A stretch of 64,000 bases of DNA from Rhodothermales bacterium (lineage in GTDB: Bacteria > Bacteroidota > Rhodothermia > Rhodothermales > VXPQ01). Under the pieces are notes generated by a model. The model worked only from the letters and a program-made list of their open reading frames with translations. It was not told where the DNA came from and did not search any database. Location: the NCBI GenBank assembly GCA_951812335.1, contig OX638293.1:452501-516500 (forward strand), in the 5' to 3' direction. Shown one piece after another: positions 24,747-34,936 of the stretch. The position numbers and the translations under genes were made by a program. How positions within the stretch are numbered: position 1 is the first letter of the stretch; each line of letters begins with the position of its first letter.

Positions 24747-26249
24747 ATGCCCACGGACTACGATCTCATTGTAATTGGAGGCGGCGCTGCCGGCCTCACT
24801 GCTTCGGGGGTGGGCGCCAGTTTCGGCGCCCGTACTCTCATGGTGGAGCAAGCCCGACTCGGCGGCGATTGCACCTGGTACGGCTGCGTGCCCAGCAAAG
24901 CGCTCCTGAGCGCAGCGCACGTCGCACACAGCGCGCGAAGAGCCGGGGAGTTCGGCATTCGGACAGGCGATGTGTCGGCGAACTTTCCGGAGGTCATTGC
25001 GGGTGTCCACGCGTTGCGCGAGCAAATTTACGACGATGCGGACGCCCCTGAGATTTACGAAAATATGGGGATCGACGTGAAGCAGGGAACAGCCCGATTC
25101 ACGGATTCCCGGACCATCGAGATTGTCTCGGATGAGACGACGGAGCGGTTCTCCGCGCGCAGGTTCGTCATCGCTACGGGGGGCAGAGCCTTCGTTCCGC
25201 CGATCAAGGGCCTTCGGGACGCGTCCTGCCTCACGAACGAAACCATCTTTGAGCTGACCGAACAGCCCCGGCGCCTTATCGTGCTCGGAGCCGGTCCCAT
25301 CGGTACCGAGATGGCGCAGGCATTCCGGCGCCTCGGATCGGAAGTGACCGTGATTGACCGGGAATCCCGCATTCTCTTTCGGGACGACGAGGAACTCGCG
25401 GGCATGCTGCAGGCCCGCCTCGAAGAAGAGGGCATCCGGTATGTGCTGAACGCGAACGTGTCCTCTGTGCAGGAGCGCGGAGGCGGGATCGAGGTGCTGA
25501 CAGGCGGTGAAACGTCAGGTGGCGGAACATCGGGCGAGCATCCCGAAAACCTTGTCCTCCATGGCGATGCGCTCCTCGTGGCCGCCGGACGGCAACCCAA
25601 CGTGGCGGCGCTCAACCTCGAAGCCGCAGGCGTGGCGTATGACGCGCGCGGCGTCAAGGTAGACGACCGGTGCAGGACGTCCCGCTCCGGGATATACGCC
25701 GTTGGGGACGTGACCGGGCGGTTCGCCTTTACGCACATGAGCGAGCATATGGCCAAGGTGGCGGCGATGAACGCTCTGCTGAAAATGCCCGCCAAAATAG
25801 ACGCTGCACACCTCCCCTGGACCACCTATGCCGATCCCGAACTGGCGCATGTGGGCGCCACGGAAGACGCGCTCCGCGCGGCGGGCAGGAAATACGAGAC
25901 GCTCCGGTTCCCGTATAACAAGATCGACCGAGCCATCACCGAGCGGGAGGAGTATGGCATGATCAAGGTGCACGCCCGTCCGCGCGACGGGAAAATATTC
26001 GGGGCGTCCATCCTGGGCGCCCGGGGCGGCGATCTGATCTGCGAATTAGCCCTTGCCATGCGGCGGGGCGTCTCCCTGAGGCATATCTCGGACGCCATTC
26101 ACCCCTACCCTTCCTATGGGCTGGGCGTGCGGCGTGCGGCGGACCAGTGGTACATCAAGCGGTACTCGCCGACGCTTATCCGCGTGCTGAAACGCCTGTT
26201 CGGCTATCGGGGCCGGGTGCTGGAGTACGGGCCGGACGAGATCGTTTAG
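24747..26249 (+). CDS. FAD-dependent pyridine nucleotide-disulfide oxidoreductase
   Basis: The 500-residue flavoprotein has the FAD Rossmann motif VIGGGAAGLTA at residues 9-19, the redox-active disulfide in GGDCTWYGCVPSK (Cys, four residues, Cys), a second Rossmann motif VLGAGPIGTEMAQ for NAD(P)H, the GIYAVGDVTGRFAF FAD segment, and a dimerisation domain with AIHPYPSYG near the end. This is the lipoamide dehydrogenase / mercuric reductase family. The second residue of the usual HPHPT motif is Tyr here and no 2-oxoacid dehydrogenase genes are near, so it is probably a mercuric-reductase-like enzyme of unknown substrate. No vicinal C-terminal cysteine pair is present, so mercury resistance is unlikely. 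Confidence 0.85.
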   Translation: MPTDYDLIVIGGGAAGLTASGVGASFGARTLMVEQARLGGDCTWYGCVPSKALLSAAHVAHSARRAGEFGIRTGDVSANFPEVIAGVHALREQIYDDADAPEIYENMGIDVKQGTARFTDSRTIEIVSDETTERFSARRFVIATGGRAFVPPIKGLRDASCLTNETIFELTEQPRRLIVLGAGPIGTEMAQAFRRLGSEVTVIDRESRILFRDDEELAGMLQARLEEEGIRYVLNANVSSVQERGGGIEVLTGGETSGGGTSGEHPENLVLHGDALLVAAGRQPNVAALNLEAAGVAYDARGVKVDDRCRTSRSGIYAVGDVTGRFAFTHMSEHMAKVAAMNALLKMPAKIDAAHLPWTTYADPELAHVGATEDALRAAGRKYETLRFPYNKIDRAITEREEYGMIKVHARPRDGKIFGASILGARGGDLICELALAMRRGVSLRHISDAIHPYPSYGLGVRRAADQWYIKRYSPTLIRVLKRLFGYRGRVLEYGPDEIV

Positions 26250-26259
26250 CGGAACGCGC

Positions 26260-27804
26260 CTACCGGTATTCCCTGCGTTCCAGCCACCGACTACCCGCCG
26301 CGCCGGATCCTTCGTTCCCGCGGGCAGGGTCGTTATTGCCGGGGCCGCCTGCCGCGCCGGAAGAAGCGGATCGTCCGATGTGGTGCAGCGCCGCCGCCAA
26401 TGCTGCGGCTTCGATAAGGTCATTCTTATCCGCTGTGGGGATTCCGTCGGAGAAATGACGCGCTACGAAGTGCGTGTCGAACCGCCCGGACACGTAGGCG
26501 TCATGCTCCATGACATACCGGCAAAACGGAATCGTGGTGCGAACCCCGACCACGTCATACTCATCCAGCGCCCGCACCATGCGTTGGATGGCTTCCGGGC
26601 GCGTCCCGCTCCATGTCGTGAGTTTGGAAATCATCGGATCGTAATGAATTTCCACATGGTCCCCCGATTCCACCCCTGCGTCTACCCGCACGCCCGGCCC
26701 AGAAGGCGGCGCATGGCGCGTCAGGGTGCCCGGATCGGGAAGAAATTGGTTCTCCGGGTCTTCTGCGTACACCCGGCACTCGATGGCGTGCCCATGCATG
26801 CGCAAATCGTCCTGTTTCATGCGGAGGGCTTCTCCCCCGGCGATACGGATCTGCTCGGCCACGAGATCTATGCCCGTGATCCATTCCGTCACCGGATGCT
26901 CGACCTGGAGACGGGTGTTCATCTCCATGAAATAAAAGTTCAGGTCCGCATCCACCAGAAACTCGACCGTTCCCGCATTCGCATATCCGCAGGCGCGCGC
27001 CGCGTCGACGGCCGCCTGCCCCATGCGCGCGCGCACCTTCGGGGTCATTACAGGCGAAGGAGCTTCCTCGACCACCTTCTGATGCCGCCGCTGGATCGAA
27101 CATTCCCGTTCGAACAGATGCACCGTATGGCCGTGCTCATCCGCCAGCACCTGAAACTCGATGTGACGAGGCTCCTCGATGTATTTCTCGATGAAAATGC
27201 GCCCGTCGCCGAATGCGGCCCGGGCTTCGCTCTGGGCGGCGGCGACAGCCCGCTGGAGATCGTCTTCGGAGCAAACGACACGCATTCCCTTTCCGCCCCC
27301 GCCCGCAGCAGCCTTGACCAGTATGGGGAAACCGATTTCTGCAGCAATTTTCGTCACCTCGTCGAGAGGCGAGTTCTCCGCAACCGCCGGAGAACCGGGG
27401 GTCACGGGCACGCCCGCCTGCTGCATCAGCGCCCGCGCCTTCGTCTTGTCCCCCATATTGCGAATGGCTCCCGGAGGCGGCCCGATAAACGTGATCCCCG
27501 CCTCGGCGCACGCTTCGGCGAACGCGGCATTCTCCGACAGGAATCCGTATCCGGGATGCATGGCGTCGGCCCCGCATTGGAGTGCTGCATCGATGATCTT
27601 CGAGGCGTCAAGATAGGATTGCGCGGCAGGAGCAGGCCCGATCGGGAAGGCCTCGTCGGCAAAGCGGACGTGCAGCGCGCTCCGATCCGGCTCGCTGAAA
27701 ACGGCCGCGGTCGATATACCCAGCTCCCGGCACGTTCGGAAGACGCGCACGGCAATCTCGCCCCGGTTGGCGACCAGAATTTTGCGGATCGGTTTCCGGT
27801 TCAT
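26260..27804 (-). CDS. accC: biotin carboxylase (acetyl-/propionyl-CoA carboxylase subunit)
   Basis: The 514-residue ATP-grasp enzyme carboxylates biotin on its carrier protein. It shows KILVANRGEIAVRVFRT, the glycine-rich KAAAGGGGKGMR lid, ERECSIQRRHQKVVEEAP and the metal site EMNTRLQVEHPVTE. There is a low-complexity Gly/Ser tail (about the last 45 residues) in place of any biotin carrier domain, so it ends short of the biotin-attached form. No carrier protein or carboxyltransferase gene is adjacent, so the acyl-CoA served is not known. ATG 27804 is taken as start; an in-frame upstream codon at 27825 is less likely. Confidence 0.9.
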   Translation of the reverse strand: MNRKPIRKILVANRGEIAVRVFRTCRELGISTAAVFSEPDRSALHVRFADEAFPIGPAPAAQSYLDASKIIDAALQCGADAMHPGYGFLSENAAFAEACAEAGITFIGPPPGAIRNMGDKTKARALMQQAGVPVTPGSPAVAENSPLDEVTKIAAEIGFPILVKAAAGGGGKGMRVVCSEDDLQRAVAAAQSEARAAFGDGRIFIEKYIEEPRHIEFQVLADEHGHTVHLFERECSIQRRHQKVVEEAPSPVMTPKVRARMGQAAVDAARACGYANAGTVEFLVDADLNFYFMEMNTRLQVEHPVTEWITGIDLVAEQIRIAGGEALRMKQDDLRMHGHAIECRVYAEDPENQFLPDPGTLTRHAPPSGPGVRVDAGVESGDHVEIHYDPMISKLTTWSGTRPEAIQRMVRALDEYDVVGVRTTIPFCRYVMEHDAYVSGRFDTHFVARHFSDGIPTADKNDLIEAAALAAALHHIGRSASSGAAGGPGNNDPARGNEGSGAAGSRWLERREYR

Positions 27805-27912
27805 GTGCCGTACCGTTTGTGGCAAGATTTGCGGAAATCGGTGTTACGTACGGCCCTCTTCGCAATGGCTTGGTCTCACTGTATGCATGGCGGGCGATAC
27901 GAGGGATCAAAC

Positions 27913-27998
27913 TACGTCATTCCCCGCGATGGTGTGCATTTTCAATAAAGGATACTCTGATTAAGTCCGCAAAACCCGGAGGCCGAGAGGGGTGCGCC
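27913..27998. repeat. 32-bp inverted repeat partner plus left end of a GGATACTCTGA element
   Basis: 27913-27944 is the reverse complement (30 of 32) of 24210-24241. From 27950 the sequence reads GGATACTCTGATTAAGTCCG and continues through GAGGCCGAGAGGGG to about 27998, matching the left 48 nt or so of copies A and B. No right end follows, so the element is truncated. It lies upstream of the accC start and the giant LRR gene. Confidence 0.6.
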
Positions 27999-28153
27999 GG
28001 CCGCATCATTCCCCCTTTATCCGTAATTCCCGAATCGTACCGTGACGGAAGAAATAGACAGGCCCTGTATGAAACGCTCCCTCCGGGAACTTGACAATCG
28101 ACACCCGGCGACGTAATTTTTAAGAGCTGCTACTAAAAGCGGCCTGAGCCAAG

Positions 28154-28223
28154 CGCATAGCGCACTTGCAAACGCGAAAAAGCTGTACCGGTTGTTTTTT
28201 CGCGTTTGCAAGTGCGCTGTGCG
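28154..28223. repeat. 28-bp inverted repeat, strong hairpin upstream of the LRR gene
   Basis: The arms 28154-28181 and 28196-28223 pair over 28 positions with one mismatch that can form a G-T wobble, around a 14-nt loop. The core arm is AGCGCACTTGCAAACGCG followed by a run of A on the left and T on the right. It lies 53 bp before the start of the giant LRR gene. It could be an operator, a transcription pause hairpin or a bidirectional terminator. The rest of 27805-28276 shows only repeat fragments. Confidence 0.65.
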
Positions 28224-28276
28224 TTTCCAAGCTTTGAACCTCAAAAAGATCGTACATACTTACCCGGCCTCGGATA

Positions 28277-31200
28277 ATGAGTAAAAACGAGGATCCAGCG
28301 ACCCGTTTTACAAAGCATGACGATAACAACCATAACGATGCGTCTTTCGACGCGCTCCATGTCGGCCGTCGCATCGTAGCCCACCGCTTGCGCCGCACGT
28401 TCGCCTTTCTCCTTCGAACGGTGGCGGTCCCTCTTGTCGCGGTTGCTTCGCTGGCCGCATCCGGGACGGCCTACGCTCAGACCGACAGAGCGGCGCTGGT
28501 CGCGCTCTACAACGCGACCGACGGGGCCAATTGGGACACCAATACCAACTGGAACAGTAACCAGCCCCTCGGTGAATGGTACGGCATCGACACCGACGCC
28601 GCCGGACGGGTGAACTCTCTGTATCTCTACGAAAACAATCTTTCGGGTTCGATCCCGGCGGAACTGGGCAACTTGACCAATCTCGAAGAACTGGATCTCG
28701 GAAACAACAAACTGACGAATTCGATCCCGACGGAGCTGGGCGACTTGACCAATCTCGAAGAACTGCATCTCGAGGAAAACGACCTTTCGGGTTCGATTCC
28801 GGCGGAACTGGGCGACTTGACCAACCTAAAAGAACTGAATCTCGATAAAAACGACCTGACGGGGCCGATCCCGGCGGAGCTGGGCGACTTGACCAATCTC
28901 GAAGAACTGTATCTCGAGGAAAACGACCTTTCGGGTTCGATCCCGGCGGAGCTGGGCGACTTGACCAATCTCGAAGAACTGGATCTCAGAAACAACGAAC
29001 TGACGGGGGCGATCCCGGCGGAGTTTATCAACTTGAGCAATCTCACGAGACTGCAAGTCGACAACGATCTGTGCGTCTCGGGAGATACCGCATTCCAGCA
29101 ATGGCTTGACAGTCTCGATACCTTCACAGGCGACAAGAACAACATCTGCCCTCCTACGGCCAGCGCAGGCCCCGACCAGGAGGTGAACGAGGGGGTGGTG
29201 GTGACGCTATCCGGTTCGGGTACGGACAGTAATGGCGATGCGCTGACCAACCCGACCTACGACTGGGATTTTCCGACGGATATCGAGCTGTCGGATAGCA
29301 CGGCGGCGGAGCCGACGTTCACGGCGCCGAGTGATCTTGCTAGTGACTTGGTGCTGACGTTCGCGCTGAAGGTGAACGACGGGACGCAAGATTCTGCGCT
29401 GGACACGGTGCTGGTGACGGTCAAGGCGGCTCCTAAGGCCAATGCAGGCACCGACCAGGAGGTGAACGAGGGGGTGGTGGTGACGCTATCCGGTTCGGGT
29501 ACGGAAAGTGATGGCATTACTGCGCTGATCGACCCGACCTACGACTGGGATTTTCCGACGGATATCGAGCTGTCGGATAGCACGGCGGCGGAGCCGACGT
29601 TCACGGCGCCGAGTGATCTTGCTAGTGACTTGGTGCTGACGTTCGCGCTGAAGGTGAACGACGGGACGCAAGATTCTGCGCTGGACACGGTGCTGGTGAC
29701 GGTCAAGGCGGCTCCTAAGGCCAATGCAGGCACCGACCAGGAGGTGAACGAGGGGGTGGTGGTGACGCTATCCGGTTCGGGTACGGAAAGTGATGGCATT
29801 ACTGCGCTGATCGACCCGACCTACGACTGGGATTTTCCGACGGATATCGAGCTGTCGGATAGCACGGCGGCGGAGCCGACGTTCACGGCGCCGAGTGATC
29901 TTGCTAGTGACTCGGTGCTGACGTTCGCGCTGAAGGTGAACGACGGGACGCAAGACTCTGCGCTGGACACGGTGCTGGTGACGGTCAAGGCGGCTCCTAA
30001 GGCCAACGCAGGCACCGACCAGACGGTGGCGGAGGGGCAGGAGACGGTGACGCTATCCGGTTCGGGTACGGAAAGTGATGGCATTACTGCGCTGATCGAC
30101 CCGACTTACGACTGGGATTTTCCGACGGATATCGAGCTGTCGGATAGCACGGCGGCGGAGCCGACGTTCACGGCGCCGAGTGATCTTGCTAGTGACTCGG
30201 TGCTGACGTTCGCGCTGAAGGTGAACGACGGGACGCAAGACTCTGCGCTGGACACGGTGCTGGTGACGGTCAATGCGGCTCCTGTGGCCAACGCAGGCCC
30301 CGACACGACGGTGGCGGAGGGGCTCGATGTGACGCTAGACGGTTCGGGTAGTTCGGACCCGACGGGCGATCAGCTGACCTACACCTGGGTCTACGTCAAT
30401 GACCTCACGTGGCCGAGTGCCACGGAGCGGATGCCGACGTTCACGGCGCCGCCCATGATGGGGGAGAACGGGCCGCTTCCGAAGGACTCGGTGCTGACGT
30501 TCACGCTGACGGTGAACGACGGGACGCAAAACTCTGCGCCGGACACGGTGGTGGTGACGGTCAATGCGGCTCCTGTGGCCGACGCAGGCGACGACCAGCG
30601 GGTGGACGAGGAAGCGACAGGGCAGGTATTCGGTTCGGGTAGTACGGACCCGGGGGACGAAGAGCTGACCTACTACTGGATGGCTCCGGAGGGGATCGCG
30701 CTGTTGAATTTGCAGATGGAGAGCGCGGATTCCACGGTGCATAGTCCGATATTCATGGCGCCGGATGTTCTGTCGGACTCGGTGCTGACGTTCGAGCTGA
30801 CGGTGAAAGACAGCCTGCAAAGCTCTGCACCGGACACGGTGCTGGTGACGGTGAGGGGGGATAACGATGCGCCGACGGCCGCTGCGGGCCTCGACACGAC
30901 GGTGGCGGAGGGAGCAATGGTGACGCTAGACGGTTCGGGTAGTACGGACCCGGAGAAGAGGACGCTGACCTACGAATGGACGGCTCCGACGGAGATCGAG
31001 CTGTCGAGTACCACGGTGGCGGCGCCGACGTTCACGGCGCCGACTGGGCAGAACGGGTCGCTTCCGAAGGATTCGGTGCTGACGTTCGCGCTGACGGTGA
31101 ACGACGGGGTGAACGACTCCGCGATGGACACGGTGCTGGTGACGGTCAATGCGGCTCCTGTGGCTGCTGCAGGCCTCGACACGACGGTGGCGCAGGGGGC

Positions 31201-34200
31201 GACGGTGACGCTCTCCGGTTCGGGTACGGACTCGTCGCCGGGCGATCGGCTGACCTATGCCTGGGTCTACATCAATGACCCCACGGGCACGAGTCCGCTG
31301 TCGAGCACCACGATGGCGGCGCCGACGTTCGCGGCACCGGATGAGCTTGATAGTGACTCGGTGCTGACGTTCGAGCTGACGGTGAACGACGGGACGCAAG
31401 ACTCTGCGCCGGACACGGTCGTGGTGACGGTCAATGCGGCTCCTGTGGCCGACGCAGGCGACGACCAGGAGGTGGACGAGGGGGCGACGGTGACGCTCTC
31501 CGGTTCGGGTACGGACTCGACGACACCGAGCGATCAGCTGACCTACGCCTGGACGGCGCCGGCGGGTATCAATCTGTCGGATAACACGCAGGCGACGCAG
31601 GAGTTCACGGCGCCGACGGGGCTTGTGTCGACCGCGTTTCTCGAGTTCACGCTGAAGGTGAACGACGGGGCGCAAGACTCTGCGCCGGACACGGTGGTGG
31701 TGACGGTGTATCAGACCGACAGAGCGGCGCTGGTCGCGCTCTACAACGCGACCGACGGGGCCAATTGGGATGACAATACCAACTGGAACAGTAGCGCCGC
31801 CCTCGATACGTGGCGCGGCGTTCGCACCGACGACGCCGGACGGGTGGATTCTCTGAATCTCCGAGAAAACTCCCTGTCGGGTTCGATTCCGGCGGATCTG
31901 GGCGACTTGACCAACCTCAAATATCTGAATCTCCAAGAAAACGACCTGACGGGGCCGATCCCGGCGGATCTGGGCGACTTAACCAACCTCACGAGACTGT
32001 ACCTCCAGGAAAACTCCCTTTCGGGGCCGATCCCGGCGGAGCTGGGCGACTTGACCGAACTCAGGAGACTGTATCTCAGCGATAACAAAAGCGACGACAA
32101 CACGGGCCTGACGGGGGCGATCCCGGCGGATCTGGGCAACCTGACCAAACTCGAGAGACTGAATCTCGAAAACAACTCCCTGACGGGGTCGATCCCGGCG
32201 GAGCTAGGCAACCTGACCAAACTCGAGGGACTGACTCTCTACAACAACTCCCTGACGGGGGCGATCCCGGCGGATCTGGGCAACCTGACCAAACTCATAG
32301 GACTGGTTCTCTACAACAACTCCCTGACGGGGCCGATCCCGGCAGATCTGGGCAAACTGGGCTCCCTCCAAACACTGAATCTCGAAGAAAACTCCCTGAC
32401 GGGGCCGATCCCGGCAGATCTGGGCAAACTGGACTCCCTCCAAACACTGAATCTCCGAAAAAACTCCCTGACGGGTTCGATCCCGGCGGAGTTGGGCAAC
32501 CTGACCGAACTCAGAAGACTGTATCTCCGTGAAAACTCCCTGACGGGATCGGTCCCCGCGGCGTTTATCAACCTGGAAAATCTCATATTACTGTCTGTCG
32601 ACGACGAGCGGTGCGTGCCGGGGGATACCGAATTCCAGGAATGGCTTGACGATCTCATTAGCTTCAGAGGCGACAAGAACAACATCTGCATTGTTTCCGC
32701 GCTGGCGGTTCGAACCAGGATTCTCCGCGTGGGCGGAGGGCCCGTTACCGTTAACCTGGATACGGAGTATCCTTACGATTCGGGGTCAAGCTGGAGTATA
32801 CGTCACTACCGGGTGGGGGACGGCAACGCGGTGGACAATCCCGGCAATTCGTTTACCGTCGAGCAGTACGCTTGGGTCGACCTTACCGACAGTACGCTCA
32901 CCTTGAGTCCGCTTTCTTCGGCAGGCGCATTCGAGCTTGCTGCGGATCCGAATGCGAGTGTGGAGCGCGACGAGAAACTCATCCGTGTGGAAGTGATGTC
33001 CGCCAATGCGCCCGTGCTGATACGAGAGGATATCGCCGAGGGAGAAGAGTACAATGCGCAAGTCCAGTACCGTACGCGTCAAGTCGTCCTGACGCCAAGG
33101 GACGACGTGTCGAAAGAATTGGAGCTCTTCGATTACTTCTACGACCCGAACGATGTCTCCCTGACCTACGAAGCCAGCGCCGATAAAGCGGGCGCTGGCG
33201 ACGATGCGGTCGATATCGTAACGGCGACGGTATCCGGCGACAGGCTGACGATCGCGCTTACGGATCAGGCCCAAGAGGGCCAATCGACCAACGTTTGGGT
33301 GACTGCGACGGACGGCGCCGGCGAATATGCCCGGTTGCAAGTTATTGTGGCCGTATCCGGGGCAACCGGGCCGTATGTCGTAACGCCGCTTGCGGATTGG
33401 ACATTGCGGGAAGACGATGCCAAAGACACCACGATCGAGGGCCTGGGCGACGGATTCGCGGACGAAGATCTTGGCGATCGTTCGCTGGAATTGACGATCG
33501 ACATCGGCGACGATACGGCCACGAGAGTAGACGACGGCGACCGCTTTACGTGGGTTACGGAGTACATGACGGCGACAGTCGATCTGGCTGAGGAGACCTT
33601 GACCGTCCGTCCGCTTAGGAAGGGCGCGAACACCTTTACGGTGACTGCCACGGACAAGGGAGAGCCGACGTGTCGTGCCGGGTATGCGACAAACGACAAT
33701 CCTGTAACAGCAACCTCTACCTGTACGAAGGACGACGATTCGGGAGAGACCGCCAAAGTGACGTATCCGGACACCCAATTCGTATCGGATTCCTTTACGG
33801 TGACGATCGCGAGCGAGGATGCTCCGACCGTATCGAGGGCGATTCCTGACCAGGAACTGGATGCCGACGGCGACGCCGCAACGGTGGATCTGGCGGATTT
33901 GAACGGCGACGAAGACGGCGAGCCGGCTGCGTTCGGAGATCCTGCGATGAACGGACTCACGTATACGGCGAGCAGTGCGGACAGCACCGTGGTGGGGGTA
34001 GCTGTGGAGGGCTCCGTCATAACGCTTACGCCCGTGTGGCGTACGGACGAGGCATCTACCGACGTTACGGTGGTGGCCACGAACGACAACGAAGAAGCCA
34101 TCTCGCAACGCTTCGGCGTGACGGTCAACGCAGCCACGTTCCCGATCGTGCAGACCGTCATCGAGAAGATTACGCTGAATACGACCGATCTTGCGAGGGT

Positions 34201-34798
34201 TCTGGATTTGCGGAATCTGTCGGGAGGGGAGAAGGCCGATCCCGCTTTTCTGGATCCGAATGCGAGAGCGGGCGACGCGCTTCCAGGAGGGTTGTTCTAC
34301 GAGATGGATGTGTCGGCCGATCACATATCGCTGTCGAGCACCGCGACCCATGTGATCACCTCGGCCATGGAGTTGACGCTGGATCGATCCGGGGCCACGC
34401 TGACGATCTTGCCGTCCGGATACAACTCGGCGGAGGTCACGCTTACGGCGACCGATCGCGAGAGGAAGAAGGCTTCGCAGACCTTTACGGTCGCCGTGAT
34501 TTCGGGCGTCGGCACGGAAGAGCCGGAACTGCCTACGGAGGTTGAACTCTCGCAGAACTACCCGAACCCGTTCAACCCGCAGACGACCATCGACTACGCT
34601 TTGCCGCAGGCGGGCGACGTGAGCCTGATCGTATACGACATGCTGGGGCGCGAGGTGGACGTGCTCGTCGACGGTCCGCAGACGGCGGGTCGTCACACGG
34701 CGCGTTTCGATGCGAACGATTTGCCGAACGGCGTCTACGTGTATCGCCTGGCGGCTGGCGAGAAGACGATCGTGCGCACGATGGTTCTTCTCAAGTAA
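28277..34798 (+). CDS. giant LRR-PKD-LRR surface protein with T9SS sorting domain
   Basis: The 2173-residue protein has a long signal region ending near residue 67 (TAYAQ). Residues 68-293 are plant-type leucine-rich repeats (NNLSGSIPAELGNLTNL pattern) capped by CVSGDTAFQQWL...GDKNNIC. Nine PKD/Ig-like modules fill 294-1143. A second LRR block with the same opening (QTDRAALVALYNATDGANWD) and cap covers 1145-1472. Cadherin-like acidic modules run to about 2088, and a T9SS type A domain (2089-2173) begins ELSQNYPNPFNP and ends YRLAAGEKTIVRTMVLLK. It is secreted by the Por system and held at the cell surface, likely for adhesion or recognition. porX lies 11 kb downstream. Confidence 0.9.
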   Translation: MSKNEDPATRFTKHDDNNHNDASFDALHVGRRIVAHRLRRTFAFLLRTVAVPLVAVASLAASGTAYAQTDRAALVALYNATDGANWDTNTNWNSNQPLGEWYGIDTDAAGRVNSLYLYENNLSGSIPAELGNLTNLEELDLGNNKLTNSIPTELGDLTNLEELHLEENDLSGSIPAELGDLTNLKELNLDKNDLTGPIPAELGDLTNLEELYLEENDLSGSIPAELGDLTNLEELDLRNNELTGAIPAEFINLSNLTRLQVDNDLCVSGDTAFQQWLDSLDTFTGDKNNICPPTASAGPDQEVNEGVVVTLSGSGTDSNGDALTNPTYDWDFPTDIELSDSTAAEPTFTAPSDLASDLVLTFALKVNDGTQDSALDTVLVTVKAAPKANAGTDQEVNEGVVVTLSGSGTESDGITALIDPTYDWDFPTDIELSDSTAAEPTFTAPSDLASDLVLTFALKVNDGTQDSALDTVLVTVKAAPKANAGTDQEVNEGVVVTLSGSGTESDGITALIDPTYDWDFPTDIELSDSTAAEPTFTAPSDLASDSVLTFALKVNDGTQDSALDTVLVTVKAAPKANAGTDQTVAEGQETVTLSGSGTESDGITALIDPTYDWDFPTDIELSDSTAAEPTFTAPSDLASDSVLTFALKVNDGTQDSALDTVLVTVNAAPVANAGPDTTVAEGLDVTLDGSGSSDPTGDQLTYTWVYVNDLTWPSATERMPTFTAPPMMGENGPLPKDSVLTFTLTVNDGTQNSAPDTVVVTVNAAPVADAGDDQRVDEEATGQVFGSGSTDPGDEELTYYWMAPEGIALLNLQMESADSTVHSPIFMAPDVLSDSVLTFELTVKDSLQSSAPDTVLVTVRGDNDAPTAAAGLDTTVAEGAMVTLDGSGSTDPEKRTLTYEWTAPTEIELSSTTVAAPTFTAPTGQNGSLPKDSVLTFALTVNDGVNDSAMDTVLVTVNAAPVAAAGLDTTVAQGATVTLSGSGTDSSPGDRLTYAWVYINDPTGTSPLSSTTMAAPTFAAPDELDSDSVLTFELTVNDGTQDSAPDTVVVTVNAAPVADAGDDQEVDEGATVTLSGSGTDSTTPSDQLTYAWTAPAGINLSDNTQATQEFTAPTGLVSTAFLEFTLKVNDGAQDSAPDTVVVTVYQTDRAALVALYNATDGANWDDNTNWNSSAALDTWRGVRTDDAGRVDSLNLRENSLSGSIPADLGDLTNLKYLNLQENDLTGPIPADLGDLTNLTRLYLQENSLSGPIPAELGDLTELRRLYLSDNKSDDNTGLTGAIPADLGNLTKLERLNLENNSLTGSIPAELGNLTKLEGLTLYNNSLTGAIPADLGNLTKLIGLVLYNNSLTGPIPADLGKLGSLQTLNLEENSLTGPIPADLGKLDSLQTLNLRKNSLTGSIPAELGNLTELRRLYLRENSLTGSVPAAFINLENLILLSVDDERCVPGDTEFQEWLDDLISFRGDKNNICIVSALAVRTRILRVGGGPVTVNLDTEYPYDSGSSWSIRHYRVGDGNAVDNPGNSFTVEQYAWVDLTDSTLTLSPLSSAGAFELAADPNASVERDEKLIRVEVMSANAPVLIREDIAEGEEYNAQVQYRTRQVVLTPRDDVSKELELFDYFYDPNDVSLTYEASADKAGAGDDAVDIVTATVSGDRLTIALTDQAQEGQSTNVWVTATDGAGEYARLQVIVAVSGATGPYVVTPLADWTLREDDAKDTTIEGLGDGFADEDLGDRSLELTIDIGDDTATRVDDGDRFTWVTEYMTATVDLAEETLTVRPLRKGANTFTVTATDKGEPTCRAGYATNDNPVTATSTCTKDDDSGETAKVTYPDTQFVSDSFTVTIASEDAPTVSRAIPDQELDADGDAATVDLADLNGDEDGEPAAFGDPAMNGLTYTASSADSTVVGVAVEGSVITLTPVWRTDEASTDVTVVATNDNEEAISQRFGVTVNAATFPIVQTVIEKITLNTTDLARVLDLRNLSGGEKADPAFLDPNARAGDALPGGLFYEMDVSADHISLSSTATHVITSAMELTLDRSGATLTILPSGYNSAEVTLTATDRERKKASQTFTVAVISGVGTEEPELPTEVELSQNYPNPFNPQTTIDYALPQAGDVSLIVYDMLGREVDVLVDGPQTAGRHTARFDANDLPNGVYVYRLAAGEKTIVRTMVLLK
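29156..31709 (+). repeat. nine tandem PKD-domain units, three nearly identical
   Basis: Units begin near 29156, 29435, 29717, 29999, 30284, 30575, 30875, 31160 and 31445, so spacing is 279-300 bp. Units 2, 3 and most of 4 (29435, 29717, 29999) are almost base-for-base copies, including rare synonymous choices. This implies recent tandem duplication or gene conversion. Later units have diverged. Copy number is likely variable between strains and prone to misassembly. Confidence 0.85.
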
Positions 34799-34835
34799 AC
34801 GGCAGCCGAAGTTATCTCTCGGCTTATGCTCGATA

Positions 34836-34871
34836 AAGGGTTCCCGCTGCCGTACGACGGCGGGGACCCTT
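34836..34871. terminator. hairpin between convergent LRR gene and ruvA
   Basis: The arms AAGGGTTCCCGC (34836-34847) and GCGGGGACCCTT (34860-34871) pair over 12 positions with one wobble. It lies about 40 bp after the stop of the giant gene and 66 bp before the ruvA stop, where transcription from both sides should end. There is no clear T run, so it is only a candidate. Confidence 0.4.
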
Positions 34872-34936
34872 GCCGTTTATGGGCGACGGGGTCGCTAAAG
34901 ACGGCGCCGCGGGGCGCCTACCTTAACGGAAACACG

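Noticed and set aside
26380-27948. 522-codon plus-strand frame
   Set aside because: It is antisense to accC and shows no family motif.
29156-31709. CRISPR-like repeated region
   Set aside because: The repeats are 280 bp protein-coding modules in one frame, with no short spacers.
32786-34696. 636-codon open frame on the minus strand
   Set aside because: It is antisense to the LRR protein and has an Arg/His-rich composition typical of reversed acidic coding sequence.
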